Source: Erythrobacter sp.
GTDB taxonomy: Bacteria; Pseudomonadota; Alphaproteobacteria; Sphingomonadales; Sphingomonadaceae
Assembly (NCBI GenBank): GCA_013214365.1
Contig: JABSPI010000003.1
Coordinates: 1-18,135, forward strand
Reading direction: 5' to 3'
Length of the DNA stretch: 18,135 bases
The translations under genes and the position numbers were made by a program. The stretch's first letter is position 1, and every line of letters starts with the position of its first letter. Of the stretch, positions 6,589 through 13,942 are shown piece after piece. The notes under the pieces are model-generated. The model was not told where the DNA came from. It made no database searches and saw nothing but the letters and a program-made list of their open reading frames with translations.

Positions 6589-7611
6589 ATGCCCGATAAT
6601 CGCCGCTTCCTGCTCCAACGGCGCCCCGATGGCGAACCGGTGGCCGAGGATTTCGAATTGGTCACCCAGCCCACGCCCGATCTGGACGAGGGTCAGTTTC
6701 TGATCCGCAACCATTACGCCTCGCTCGATCCGGCAATGCGCGGATGGATGGATGCCGGCGGCAATTACATGCCCCCGGTGCCGCTGGGAAGCGCGATGCG
6801 CGCCAGCACAATCGGCGTGGTCGAAGACAGCCGCGCGGCCGGATTTGAACCGGGCCAATGGGTGATGGGGCTCAATGCGCTGGAGGACTATTCGGTCGGG
6901 GTCACGGGCGGCTTCACCCAGCCGATCGATCCCGCAATGGTCCCGCATGTGACCAATTACCTGTCGATCTTTGGCGCGGTGGGGATGACCGCTTATTTCG
7001 GATTTCTCGACGTGTGCGCGCCCAAGCCGGGGGAGACGGTGCTGGTCACAGGTGCGGCGGGCGCGGTGGGATCATTGGTCGGACAATTGGCCAAAATCCA
7101 CGACTGCCGCGCGGTCGGCATTGCCGGCGGGGCGGAAAAATGCGCGCGCCTGACCGGGAAATACGGGTTTGATGCCGCGATCGATTACAAAGCCTTTGCC
7201 CGCGACGATGAGGCCGGCTTGAGCGGGGCCATAGCCGATGCCTGTCCCGGCGGGGTTGATGTGATTTTCGAAAATGTCGGCGGGACGATCCTCGATGCCG
7301 GACTGATGAACCTCAACCTGTATGGCCGGGTCGGATTGTGCGGTTTGATCAGCGAATACAACACCGCGCCGCGCGGGGCGCGCAATTTGTGGCAATTGAT
7401 CGTCAAACGCGCTTCGATCCGGGGCTTGTTGGTGTCCGATTATGTCGAACGGTTCGGCGAAGGCGCGGCGCAAATGGGGCAATGGGCCGCGGCCGGGCAA
7501 TTGGCGATTGATGAACATATCGATGTCGGGCTCGAACACGCCTTTGACAGTTTCATGCGTCTGTTTGCCGGAACCAATGACGGCAAAATGATCCTCCAGA
7601 TCGCGCGCTAG
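6589..7611 (+). CDS. Zinc-free MDR family NADP-dependent reductase (2)
   Basis: This 340-residue paralogue of the reductase at 3196-4197 has the same prostaglandin-reductase/CurA-type architecture. Key segments are YASLDPAMRGWM (about 43-54), TGAAGAVGSLVGQLAK (154-169), IAGGAEKC (178-185) and IDYK. It is expected to reduce an alpha,beta-unsaturated ketone or aldehyde, or act in the reverse direction, with NADP(H). AAAGGAGCCTGCCC precedes the ATG. It lies 57 bp after the molybdenum enzyme and 4 bp before the ThuA-like gene, so it probably belongs to one transcript with both. Two MDR paralogues flanking the molybdenum enzyme suggest two related enone intermediates in the pathway. Confidence 0.92.
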   Translation: MPDNRRFLLQRRPDGEPVAEDFELVTQPTPDLDEGQFLIRNHYASLDPAMRGWMDAGGNYMPPVPLGSAMRASTIGVVEDSRAAGFEPGQWVMGLNALEDYSVGVTGGFTQPIDPAMVPHVTNYLSIFGAVGMTAYFGFLDVCAPKPGETVLVTGAAGAVGSLVGQLAKIHDCRAVGIAGGAEKCARLTGKYGFDAAIDYKAFARDDEAGLSGAIADACPGGVDVIFENVGGTILDAGLMNLNLYGRVGLCGLISEYNTAPRGARNLWQLIVKRASIRGLLVSDYVERFGEGAAQMGQWAAAGQLAIDEHIDVGLEHAFDSFMRLFAGTNDGKMILQIAR

Positions 7612-7615
7612 GGCG

Positions 7616-8521
7616 ATGGCGTCGCTGCTCGTCATATCGGGGGGACATCCTTACGAAGCCGATGCCTTTGGCGAGATGATCGCGGCGCTGGGCGCGCGGG
7701 TCGGGATCGATTGGGAGGTGACCCATCTGGTCCATCCCGAAGCCGAAGACGCGGTCGCCGAGGGCGCGGCTGATGCCGCTGATGCGCTGCTGTTTTACGA
7801 CATGCCCGGCTATGTTTTTGCCAATGGCACACTGGCCACCCGCCCGCCCAGCGCGGCCTATCGCGGGGCTTTGGCGCGGCGGTTTGGCGCGGGGCGCGGG
7901 GCGGTGGCGATGCACCACACATTGGCCGGTTGGGCGCGGTGGGAGCAATGGCATCAATGGCTGGGCGGACGGTTTTTGTACCAAAGCGATCAATGGAACG
8001 GCGCGCGGGTTCCGGCCTCGGGCTATCGCCACGAGGTTAGCTACACCGCGCAAGTGGTGGCGCAGCATCCGGTGTGCGACGGCCTGCCCGATGAATTTGC
8101 GGTCTGCGATGAATTGTATCTGGCCCAGGTGGACGAGCGCGCGATCACCCCGCTGGTGCGGGCGCACGGTTTCGCGTTTGAACGCGACAATTTCTATTCG
8201 GCCGAATTGGCAGTGGCGGGCGCCATGTTCAGCCGCGAGGGGTGGGACCATCCCCCCGGCTCCAATTGCGTGGCGTGGGAAACACGCGCGCTGGGTGCGC
8301 CGCTGATCTATCTGCAATTTGGCGATGGCCCGCAAAGCTATGCCAACCAACACGTCCGGCAATTGCTGGCGCAGGCGCTGGCCTATACCAGCGCAGGCGG
8401 GGTAAGCTGTGGGGCGGGCTGTGGGGCAAGCTGCGCGACAGACGGCGCGGGGGGCGCAGCAGGGAACGCAGCAGGGAGCGCAGCGGGAGGCGGGCCCCCG
8501 GTTTCAGGAGAGCAATCATGA
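7616..8521 (+). CDS. ThuA-like protein with repeat-expanded C-terminus (1)
   Basis: This 301-residue protein has a ThuA/type-1 glutamine-amidotransferase-like fold over residues about 1-257. Support includes the N-terminal LLVISGGHPYEADAF, the strand DALLFYDMPGY, GAVAMHHTLAGW with the conserved His pair (100-101), LGGRF, HPVCDGL and the family signature DELYL (165-169). ThuA was named from rhizobial trehalose/maltitol use, but most homologues have no known reaction, so none is assigned. Residues 261-301 are a Gly/Ala/Cys/Ser tail produced by two 12-nt repeat arrays and are not part of the fold. ATG 7616 follows the previous stop by 4 bp. Its TGA overlaps the next ATG (ATGA at 8518-8521), so the two are translationally coupled. 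Confidence 0.82.
   Translation: MASLLVISGGHPYEADAFGEMIAALGARVGIDWEVTHLVHPEAEDAVAEGAADAADALLFYDMPGYVFANGTLATRPPSAAYRGALARRFGAGRGAVAMHHTLAGWARWEQWHQWLGGRFLYQSDQWNGARVPASGYRHEVSYTAQVVAQHPVCDGLPDEFAVCDELYLAQVDERAITPLVRAHGFAFERDNFYSAELAVAGAMFSREGWDHPPGSNCVAWETRALGAPLIYLQFGDGPQSYANQHVRQLLAQALAYTSAGGVSCGAGCGASCATDGAGGAAGNAAGSAAGGGPPVSGEQS
8404..8439 (+). repeat. 12-nt repeats in ThuA-like C-terminus (Cys-containing)
   Basis: The three units are AAGCTGTGGGGC, GGGCTGTGGGGC and AAGCTGCGCGAC. They encode the end of the reading V-SC-GAGC-GASC, giving a Cys every four residues. The first two units differ at two bases. Confidence 0.75.
8456..8491 (+). repeat. 12-nt repeats in ThuA-like C-terminus (AAGN/AAGS/AAGG)
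   Basis: The three units are GCAGCAGGGAAC, GCAGCAGGGAGC and GCAGCGGGAGGC. They lie 16 bp after the previous array and have a different unit sequence but the same period. Together the two arrays add about 40 residues beyond the fold. Confidence 0.8.
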
Positions 8522-8913
8522 CCCAAACCCAAACACCCGATCCGGTCCAGACCGTCACCCAATTCATCGACCATTGGAACAGCGGCGCGATGGAGGAGAT
8601 GTTCGCCCAGTGCGCGGATGATGTGGTGTGGCACAATATGCCGATGGACCCGATTGCCGGCAAAGCCGCCATGCGCGCAGCGGTCGCCGGCTTTATGGCC
8701 GATGTCGCGGGCTGTGAATGGGAAATTCACGCGATTTCGGCCGCTGGCAATGTGGTGCTGACCGAACGCACCGATGCATTCAGACTGAAGGATGGCCGCC
8801 GCGCATCTTTGCGTGTGATGGGGGTGTTTGAACTCAACCCCGCAGGCCGGATTGCCGCGTGGCGCGATTATTTCGACATGGCCGAATTTCAACGCGAATT
8901 TGCCGGGCCGTGA
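8518..8913 (+). CDS. Limonene-1,2-epoxide hydrolase-like protein
   Basis: This 131-residue NTF2-fold protein matches the limonene-1,2-epoxide hydrolase (LEH) family, which opens an epoxide with a water activated in a deep pocket. Aligned to Rhodococcus LEH, the Arg99/Asp101/Asp132 set corresponds to Arg84, Asp86 (ERTD) and Asp117 (WRDYFD), and Asn55 to Asn40 (WHNMP), all with the same spacing. Tyr53, which also holds the water in LEH, is Trp38 here. The segment MGVFELNPAGRIAAWRDYFD is highly typical. ATG 8518 overlaps the ThuA stop and has CAGGAGA upstream. The next gene, 184 bp on, is a P450, so an epoxide made by the P450 is a plausible substrate. A non-hydrolytic NTF2 role remains possible because of the Trp. 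Confidence 0.85.
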   Translation: MTQTQTPDPVQTVTQFIDHWNSGAMEEMFAQCADDVVWHNMPMDPIAGKAAMRAAVAGFMADVAGCEWEIHAISAAGNVVLTERTDAFRLKDGRRASLRVMGVFELNPAGRIAAWRDYFDMAEFQREFAGP

Positions 8914-9097
8914 TGCGGCGATTGCCGATGCCTGTTGCGGGTGTTTTTTTAGGTGCCTGCTTCGCCGCTCCACCCGCCGCTCTTAGCTGGCAAAATCGCT
9001 AGGGTGTTTGCCCGCCCACTAACACATTCGCGCATCGCCTCACCGCGCTGTGTGTGGCTAGGTTCTCCCGGAGTTTTATTGGGATCGGAGCCCGCAC
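8914..9097 (+). promoter_or_regulatory. Gap before the P450, possible internal promoter
   Basis: This 184-bp gap is one of the larger breaks in the plus-strand series, so it may contain a terminator and a new promoter. A small stem CGGC-gatt-GCCG (about 8916-8927) is followed about 15 bases later by a run of seven T's (8944-8950). GTGTT-N12-AACAC (9004-9025) is a weak dyad. GGGATCGGAG precedes the P450 start. None of these is strong on its own. Confidence 0.3.
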
Positions 9098-10351
9098 ATG
9101 AACAAGCCTGCAGCGATCAAGGACGTCAGCGTCTTTGCCCCTGAAACCTTGCTCGACCCGTTCGATTATTACCGCGCCATCCACGATGCCGGGATCACGA
9201 TCGAACACCTGCCCGAGATGAACACCTATGTCGTCTACAGCTATGATCTGTGCAGCGAGGTCAACACCAAGCCCGAAATTTTCTCCAATGACTTCAGCGT
9301 TTTGATGGGGCGCGAGGCCGATGAGGAGATCACCGCCATTCTGGCTGAGGGGTGGCCGGACGAACCCACTTTACTGACCGCGGATGCGCCGGTTCACACC
9401 CGCAATCGCAAGCTGGTCAACCTTGCCTTTTCGGCCCCGCGGGTGAACGCGATCGAAGGGACGATGCGGGCCAAAGCGATCAGCCTGATCGAAGCCTTTG
9501 CCGATCGCGGCGCGTGCGAATTTGTCGAGGAATTTGCGATCCCCTTGCCGGTTTACATGATTGCCGGGCAGATCGGGCTCGACAATGATCCCAAACAGGT
9601 CAAGACCTGGTCCGATGCCGCGGTCGACCGGTTCAGCCAGATGGTCGATCACGAACGCAAGAAAGAATGCGCGCGCGCTCTGGTTGAATATCAACACTTT
9701 ATGAAATCCAAGATCGATGATCGCCGCGCCCATGGCGGGGATGATCTGCTGGCTGATCTGGTCGCGGCGCGGGTCGAGGGGGAAACCCCGTTGAGCGATG
9801 CGGAAATCATGTCGATCATGCAACAATTCATGGTCGCCGGAAACGAGACCACCACCTCGACCATTGCCGGGGGGCTGCTGCAATTGATCCGCAATCCCGA
9901 CCAGATGGCCAAGGCCAAAGCCGCCGCTGGCGGGCGCGATCCCAAGCTCATTGGCAATCTGGTGGAAGAGGCGCTGCGCTATGAAACCCCGACCGCAGGG
10001 ATGTGGCGGATTGTCAAAACCGACACCCAATTGGGCGACACCCAATTGCCCGCCGGCGCGGTGCTGCAATTGCGCTATGCGGCGGCCAATCGCGATCCCA
10101 AGAAGTTTGAAAACCCCGATGCGTTTGACATTGAACGCAAAAATGCCCGCGCGCATCAAAGCTTTGGCAAGGGGCCGCATATGTGCGTGGGCAATATGTT
10201 GTCGCGCAAGGAAATGCTGGTGGCGTTTGATGAATTGCTCGAACGGCTCGACGATTTTGCGATTGGCGATGAAGACGCGATTGCGATTTTGCCCAATATC
10301 CTGCTGCGCGGGGTGACCCGCCTGCCGATTACGTTCCGCAAGGCGGCGTGA
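9098..10351 (+). CDS. Cytochrome P450 (class I, soluble bacterial type)
   Basis: This 417-residue heme monooxygenase inserts one oxygen atom from O2 into its substrate. Motifs in order are C-helix HTRNRK (about 102-107), I-helix AGNETTT (247-253, with the acid-alcohol pair Glu250-Thr251), ExxR at Glu291-Arg294, and the heme loop FGKGPHMCVG with the ligand Cys363. There is no N-terminal membrane anchor, so it is cytoplasmic and should need a ferredoxin and ferredoxin reductase, neither encoded in the window. The gene starts a tight run: its TGA overlaps a possible GTG of the acyl-CoA dehydrogenase-like gene. Neighbouring epoxide-hydrolase-like and SDR genes suggest hydroxylation or epoxidation of an alicyclic or terpenoid-like substrate. 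The CYP family cannot be named from sequence alone. Confidence 0.96.
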   Translation: MNKPAAIKDVSVFAPETLLDPFDYYRAIHDAGITIEHLPEMNTYVVYSYDLCSEVNTKPEIFSNDFSVLMGREADEEITAILAEGWPDEPTLLTADAPVHTRNRKLVNLAFSAPRVNAIEGTMRAKAISLIEAFADRGACEFVEEFAIPLPVYMIAGQIGLDNDPKQVKTWSDAAVDRFSQMVDHERKKECARALVEYQHFMKSKIDDRRAHGGDDLLADLVAARVEGETPLSDAEIMSIMQQFMVAGNETTTSTIAGGLLQLIRNPDQMAKAKAAAGGRDPKLIGNLVEEALRYETPTAGMWRIVKTDTQLGDTQLPAGAVLQLRYAAANRDPKKFENPDAFDIERKNARAHQSFGKGPHMCVGNMLSRKEMLVAFDELLERLDDFAIGDEDAIAILPNILLRGVTRLPITFRKAA

Positions 10352-10362
10352 GGGGCGATGCG

Positions 10363-11523
10363 GTGAATTTCGACCTCTCCCCAGAGCAGGACATGTTCTG
10401 CAGCTCGGTTGAGCGGTTCTGCGCTCCGATCGATGTCGAGGCGCGGCGCAAAATGCGGCGTAGCCCCCACGGTTATGAGCGCGCGCGCTGGGCTGAACTG
10501 GCCGAGATGGGGCTGATTGCGCTGGCGGTGCCCGAAGCGGCGGGCGGTTTGGGCGGATCGGCGGTGGATCTGGCGCTGGTGGGCGAGGCGCTGGGCCGGG
10601 CCAATGCGCTCGACCCCTGGCTCGAAAACGCAGTGGTGCCGGCACAATTGCTCGCCCAATCTGGGGCGCCATCTGGCGCAGGGGGAGATCCCCGCGCGCA
10701 CGATTGCCTCGCGCAGGTGGTGAGCGGCGAGCGGATGATCGCCTTTGCCTGGGCCGAGCGGGGACAAAGATATTCGCTGAATGCCCAAGACGTAACCGCC
10801 GTGAGCGAAGGCGGCACAGATGGCGGCGCAGATTGCAGTGCCGTGTTGAGCGGGGAGAAAACCTTTGTGATGGGCGCGGCCGGCGCGGATGGCTTTATCG
10901 TCACCGCCTGCTGCGAGGGGGCGACGCGGTGTTATTTGGTGGACCGCGACGGCGAGGGGGTGGAGCTGCGGCCCTATCGGCTGGCCGATGGCAGCATTGC
11001 CGGCGAGCTCAAATTGACCCGCGCACCGGCGCATATGCTCGACCTTGATGCCGCGGCCATGGGCCGGGTGATCTCGGCGGCGCGGCTCTACGCGGCGGCC
11101 GAAATGGTCGGGCTGGGCCAATTGCTGCTCGATGACACGCTCGCTTACGTCAAACAGCGCGAGCAATTTGGGGTGGCGATCGGCAGTTTTCAGGCGCTCC
11201 AGCACCGTTTGGTCGAATGTTATGCGCGGATCGAACAATCGCGTTCAATGCTGCTGCGCGCGGCGCTGGCGCAGCGGCCCGACAATGTGGCGCAGGCCGA
11301 ACATCTGGACCAAGAGCAGGAATGGCAGCGCGGCGTGGCCGGGGCCAAGGCGTTTATCGGCGAGAATGTCGATGCGGTCGCGCGCGAAGCGGTGCAGATG
11401 CATGGCGGGATGGGGATCACCGATGAATTGGCGATCGGTCACGCGCTCAAACGGGTGATGGTGTTGAACAAATTGTTTGGCGATGTCGACGGCGCATTGG
11501 CCGATTACGCCAAGGCGGCCTGA
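10363..11523 (+). CDS. Acyl-CoA dehydrogenase-like subunit, degenerate flavin motif
   Basis: This 386-residue protein has the acyl-CoA dehydrogenase fold: N-terminal helices (NFDLSPEQDMFCSSVERFC), a middle beta domain, and a C-terminal four-helix bundle with REQFGVAIGSFQALQHRLVE and VQMHGGMGITDE. The usual middle-domain signature Y-x-E-x2-x-GSD is missing and reads FAWAERGQRYSLN (128-140), so flavin or substrate contacts are altered. This is the pattern of the FadE28-like subunit in heterotetrameric steroid acyl-CoA dehydrogenases, whose partner would be the canonical enzyme at 14852. I chose GTG 10363 because it gives the normal VNFDLSPEQ start with GAGGGG seven bases upstream; GTG 10348, overlapping the P450 stop, is the alternative. 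Two 12-nt repeats add SGAP-SGAG and GGTD-GGAD. Confidence 0.88.
   Translation: MNFDLSPEQDMFCSSVERFCAPIDVEARRKMRRSPHGYERARWAELAEMGLIALAVPEAAGGLGGSAVDLALVGEALGRANALDPWLENAVVPAQLLAQSGAPSGAGGDPRAHDCLAQVVSGERMIAFAWAERGQRYSLNAQDVTAVSEGGTDGGADCSAVLSGEKTFVMGAAGADGFIVTACCEGATRCYLVDRDGEGVELRPYRLADGSIAGELKLTRAPAHMLDLDAAAMGRVISAARLYAAAEMVGLGQLLLDDTLAYVKQREQFGVAIGSFQALQHRLVECYARIEQSRSMLLRAALAQRPDNVAQAEHLDQEQEWQRGVAGAKAFIGENVDAVAREAVQMHGGMGITDELAIGHALKRVMVLNKLFGDVDGALADYAKAA
10660..10683 (+). repeat. 12-nt duplication coding SGAP-SGAG
   Basis: TCTGGGGCGCCA is followed by TCTGGCGCAGGG, in frame, at residues 100-107 of the degenerate acyl-CoA dehydrogenase. The position lies between the helical N-domain and the beta domain, where an insertion would be tolerated. 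Confidence 0.55.
10810..10833 (+). repeat. 12-nt duplication coding GGTD-GGAD
   Basis: GGCGGCACAGAT is followed by GGCGGCGCAGAT, one difference in 12 bases, in frame at residues 150-157 of the degenerate acyl-CoA dehydrogenase. It lies in a probable loop of the beta domain. Confidence 0.7.
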
Positions 11524-11563
11524 AAATGAGCGGGCCTGCAGGCATGATTGGGAAAGGGCAAAA

Positions 11564-11995
11564 ATGGGACTGAAAATCGACCCTGATCTGTGGAGCGACG
11601 ATCCCGAGCCGCATTTGATGGGAGCGAGGCTGCCCTCGGGCGAGATCGTGTTTCCGATGCCGCAAGGCGATGCGGCGCGCGATGTGGAGCCGTATAAGCT
11701 GGCGCGCAAGGGCCGTTTATGGTCGTGGACCACGCAAGGTTTCCTGCCCAAGACCCCTTATGAAGGGCCCGGCTCCGGCCCCGATGAAGGCCCGCCCGAT
11801 TTTGTCCCCTTCCTGCTCGGCTATGTCGAATTGCCGGGCGAAGTGATCGTGGAAAGCCGGATCGTTGATGCCCGGCTGGAGGATTTGCACCTCGATATGC
11901 CGCTCGAATTTTGCATCGTGGCGTTCAATGCGACCCACGACACTTTTGCCTTTCGCCCGGTCCGGGCCAACCAATCAGGGGAGCAGGCGGCATGA
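11564..11995 (+). CDS. DUF35 OB-fold protein, zinc ribbon lost
   Basis: This 143-residue protein is of the DUF35 OB-fold family, which partners thiolase-fold enzymes; in steroid degradation the ChsH2 DUF35 domain binds Ltp2 and is needed for aldolase activity. The OB part is clear: GRLWSWTTQGF, PDFVPFLLGYVELPGEVIVESRIVD and MPLEFCIVAF. The usual four-Cys zinc ribbon before it is absent: residues 24-45 (PSGEIVFPMPQGDAARDVEPYK) contain no Cys. ATG 11564 has AAAGGG about eight bases upstream; a longer frame from 11477 overlaps the previous gene and is not family-like. An in-frame repeat EGPG-SGPD-EGPP occupies residues 67-78. The stop overlaps the next start (ATGA), as expected for subunits of one complex. 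Confidence 0.85.
   Translation: MGLKIDPDLWSDDPEPHLMGARLPSGEIVFPMPQGDAARDVEPYKLARKGRLWSWTTQGFLPKTPYEGPGSGPDEGPPDFVPFLLGYVELPGEVIVESRIVDARLEDLHLDMPLEFCIVAFNATHDTFAFRPVRANQSGEQAA
11762..11797 (+). repeat. 12-nt repeats coding EGPG-SGPD-EGPP
   Basis: The three in-frame units are GAAGGGCCCGGC, TCCGGCCCCGAT and GAAGGCCCGCCC. They are more diverged than the MobA arrays but keep the period, the GGCCC core and the xGPx peptide pattern. They sit in a loop between two OB-fold strands. Confidence 0.55.
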
Positions 11996-13152
11996 GCGAG
12001 AGCGTCTATATTATCGGGGCTGGTATCCATCCCTTTGGCCGCACCGAGGAGCGATCTGGCCGCGAACAGGGCGTCTATGCGGTGCGCGAGGCGCTCAAAG
12101 ATGCCGGCTTGGAATGGGCCGATATGGAATGCGCCTATGGCGGATCGGCGGCGGCGGGCAATGCCGATATCATGGTCAATGAATTGGGGCTGACATCCTT
12201 GCCTTTTACCAATGTCGCCAATGGCTGCGCGACCGGAGGCAGCGCGCTGGTCGCCGCGCAGCAGGCGATTGCAAGCGGGATGTATGACCTCGCGCTGGCA
12301 GTGGGGTTCGACAAACATCCACGCGGCGCATTCAACGCCAAGCCCGCCGATTTCGGCCTGCCCGAATGGTATGGCCAAACCGGCATGATGCTGACCACGC
12401 AATTCTTCGCGCTCAAAATCCAGCGTTACATGCAATTGCACGCAATCAGCCGCGAAACGCTGGGCCGGGTGGCGGAAAAAGCGTTCCGCAATGGCGCGAT
12501 CACCCCGCATGCCTGGCGCCGCAGCGAAATTGATCTGGACACGATTATGAACGCGCCGATGATCAATGATCCGCTGACCAAATTCATGTTTTGCGCACCG
12601 GCCGAAGGCGGGGTGGCGTTGATTTTGGCAAGCGAGAAAAAGGTCCGCGAACTGGGCGCAAAAGGGGTCAAGATTGCGCATATTGCGGTGCGCACCCGCC
12701 CGCCCGACAGTTTCGAAGTGTTTCAGGCCGGGGTCTCGATCAAGGAAGGGGGCAAGCCCACTGTGCTGGCATCCAAGGCGGCGTTCGAAGGGGCGGGCAT
12801 GGGCCCCGATGATATCGAAGTGGCGCAATTGCAGGACACCGAAAGCGGCGCGGAAATCATGCATATGGCCGAAAACGGATTTTGCGCCGATGGCGAGCAG
12901 GAAGAATGGCTCGCCAAGGGATGGTCCGAGCGCAGCGGCAAACTTCCGATCAACACAGATGGGGGATGTCTGGCATGCGGGGAACCGATCGGCGCCTCGG
13001 GCTTGCGGCAAGTGTATGAAAATGTCGAACAATTGCGCGGGCGCGCGGGCGAACGCCAAGTCCCCGGGCGCGGCGGCACAGGCCCCAAAACCGGTTACAG
13101 CCATGTCTATGGCGCGCCGGGCCTGTCGGCGGTTGCGATTTTGGAGCGGTAA
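11992..13152 (+). CDS. Thiolase-fold Ltp2/SCP-x-like protein, probable aldolase
   Basis: This 386-residue thiolase-superfamily protein is of the lipid-transfer/SCP-x type. It keeps the N-terminal nucleophile-type Cys79 (NGCATGGSAL) and the NTDGG segment (321-325), but the thiolase GHP motif is GEPIGASG (330-337), and the final catalytic Cys position is Tyr373 (HVYGAPG). A Tyr in place of that Cys matches Ltp2-like retro-aldolases, which release a short acyl-CoA from steroid side chains, rather than true thiolases. The partner DUF35 protein is encoded immediately upstream with overlapping codons, which strongly supports a two-subunit enzyme. The peptide TGPKTGYS (364-371) contains one ACAGGCCCCAAA unit. 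The substrate is unknown; a 3-hydroxyacyl-CoA on a bulky ring is my inference. A plain SCP-x thiolase is less likely. Confidence 0.88.
   Translation: MSESVYIIGAGIHPFGRTEERSGREQGVYAVREALKDAGLEWADMECAYGGSAAAGNADIMVNELGLTSLPFTNVANGCATGGSALVAAQQAIASGMYDLALAVGFDKHPRGAFNAKPADFGLPEWYGQTGMMLTTQFFALKIQRYMQLHAISRETLGRVAEKAFRNGAITPHAWRRSEIDLDTIMNAPMINDPLTKFMFCAPAEGGVALILASEKKVRELGAKGVKIAHIAVRTRPPDSFEVFQAGVSIKEGGKPTVLASKAAFEGAGMGPDDIEVAQLQDTESGAEIMHMAENGFCADGEQEEWLAKGWSERSGKLPINTDGGCLACGEPIGASGLRQVYENVEQLRGRAGERQVPGRGGTGPKTGYSHVYGAPGLSAVAILER
13078..13089 (+). repeat. Single 12-nt unit coding TGPK in the thiolase-fold gene
   Basis: ACAGGCCCCAAA differs by one base from the MobA unit ACTGGCCCCAAA, and is in the same reading phase. 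ACCGGTTACAGC (TGYS) follows. A single copy could be chance, so it counts only alongside the other arrays. Confidence 0.35.
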
Positions 13153-13923
13153 ATGGGGAAATTGAACGGCAAAACCGCGCTGGTGACCGGCGGCGCAGAA
13201 GGGATCGGAGCGGCGACCGCGCGGTTGATGATCGAAGAAGGCGCACAGGTGATGTTGGCCGATGTGCAAATCGACAAGGCGCGCGCATTGGCCGATCAAT
13301 TGGGCGCAAATGCCCAAGCGGTCGAACTCGATGTGCGCGATCTCGATCAATGGCACCACGCCGTCAACGCGGCGCAAGAGCATCTGGGGCCGCTCAACAT
13401 CTTGTGCAATATCGCCGGCATTTCCGAACCGGGCAATGTCATCGATGTCGATCTCGACAGCTGGCGGCGCACGATCGATATCAATCTGGAAGGCCCGTTT
13501 TTGGGCATGCGCGCGGCCTTGCCGGTGATGGAAGCCAATGGCGAAGCGGGCGCGATCGTCAATATCGGTTCGATGATCGCGATCCGCGCGGCCGCCTTTG
13601 TCGCGGCCTATTCGGCGTCGAAAGCCGGGCTGCTCGCACTGACCCGGTCGGTGGCGCTCGATTGCGCCGAGCGCGGCGTGCCGATCCGCGCCAATATGGT
13701 CCATCCCGGCGCGATCCGCACCCCGATGTATGACCGCTACAAATTTTCCGGTGCCGACACGCCCGAAAATATCGAAACCAATTTTGCCGCCACCCATCCG
13801 ATGAACCGGATCGGGGAACCGGGCGAAGTGGCCAAAGCGGTGGTGTTTCTGGCCAGTGACGAGGCCAGCTTCACCACCGGTTGCGATTTCACCGTCGATG
13901 GCGGCGGCAGTATCAGGAGTTGA
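13153..13923 (+). CDS. SDR family oxidoreductase, NAD-type (256 aa)
   Basis: This is a classical short-chain dehydrogenase/reductase with a complete catalytic set: TGGAEGIG cofactor loop (12-19), acidic Asp37 at the end of strand 2 (favouring NAD over NADP), NIAG (86-89), Asn111, Ser140, Tyr153 and Lys157 (YSASK), and the C-terminal VDGGGSI. It should oxidise a secondary alcohol to a ketone in the catabolic direction. Its ATG directly follows the TAA of the thiolase-fold gene with no gap, and GGAG in the end of that gene serves as ribosome-binding site, so it is co-expressed with the aldolase-like pair. It resembles 3-hydroxy/7-hydroxysteroid-type and cyclohexanol-type dehydrogenases in general form, but the substrate cannot be read from sequence. 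Confidence 0.93.
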   Translation: MGKLNGKTALVTGGAEGIGAATARLMIEEGAQVMLADVQIDKARALADQLGANAQAVELDVRDLDQWHHAVNAAQEHLGPLNILCNIAGISEPGNVIDVDLDSWRRTIDINLEGPFLGMRAALPVMEANGEAGAIVNIGSMIAIRAAAFVAAYSASKAGLLALTRSVALDCAERGVPIRANMVHPGAIRTPMYDRYKFSGADTPENIETNFAATHPMNRIGEPGEVAKAVVFLASDEASFTTGCDFTVDGGGSIRS

Positions 13924-13942
13924 GGGGGCAGGAGCCGACACC

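Noticed and set aside
9371..10672. 433-codon minus-strand open frame across the P450
   Set aside because: It is antisense to conserved P450 motifs, and its composition is Arg/Pro/His-rich without family resemblance.
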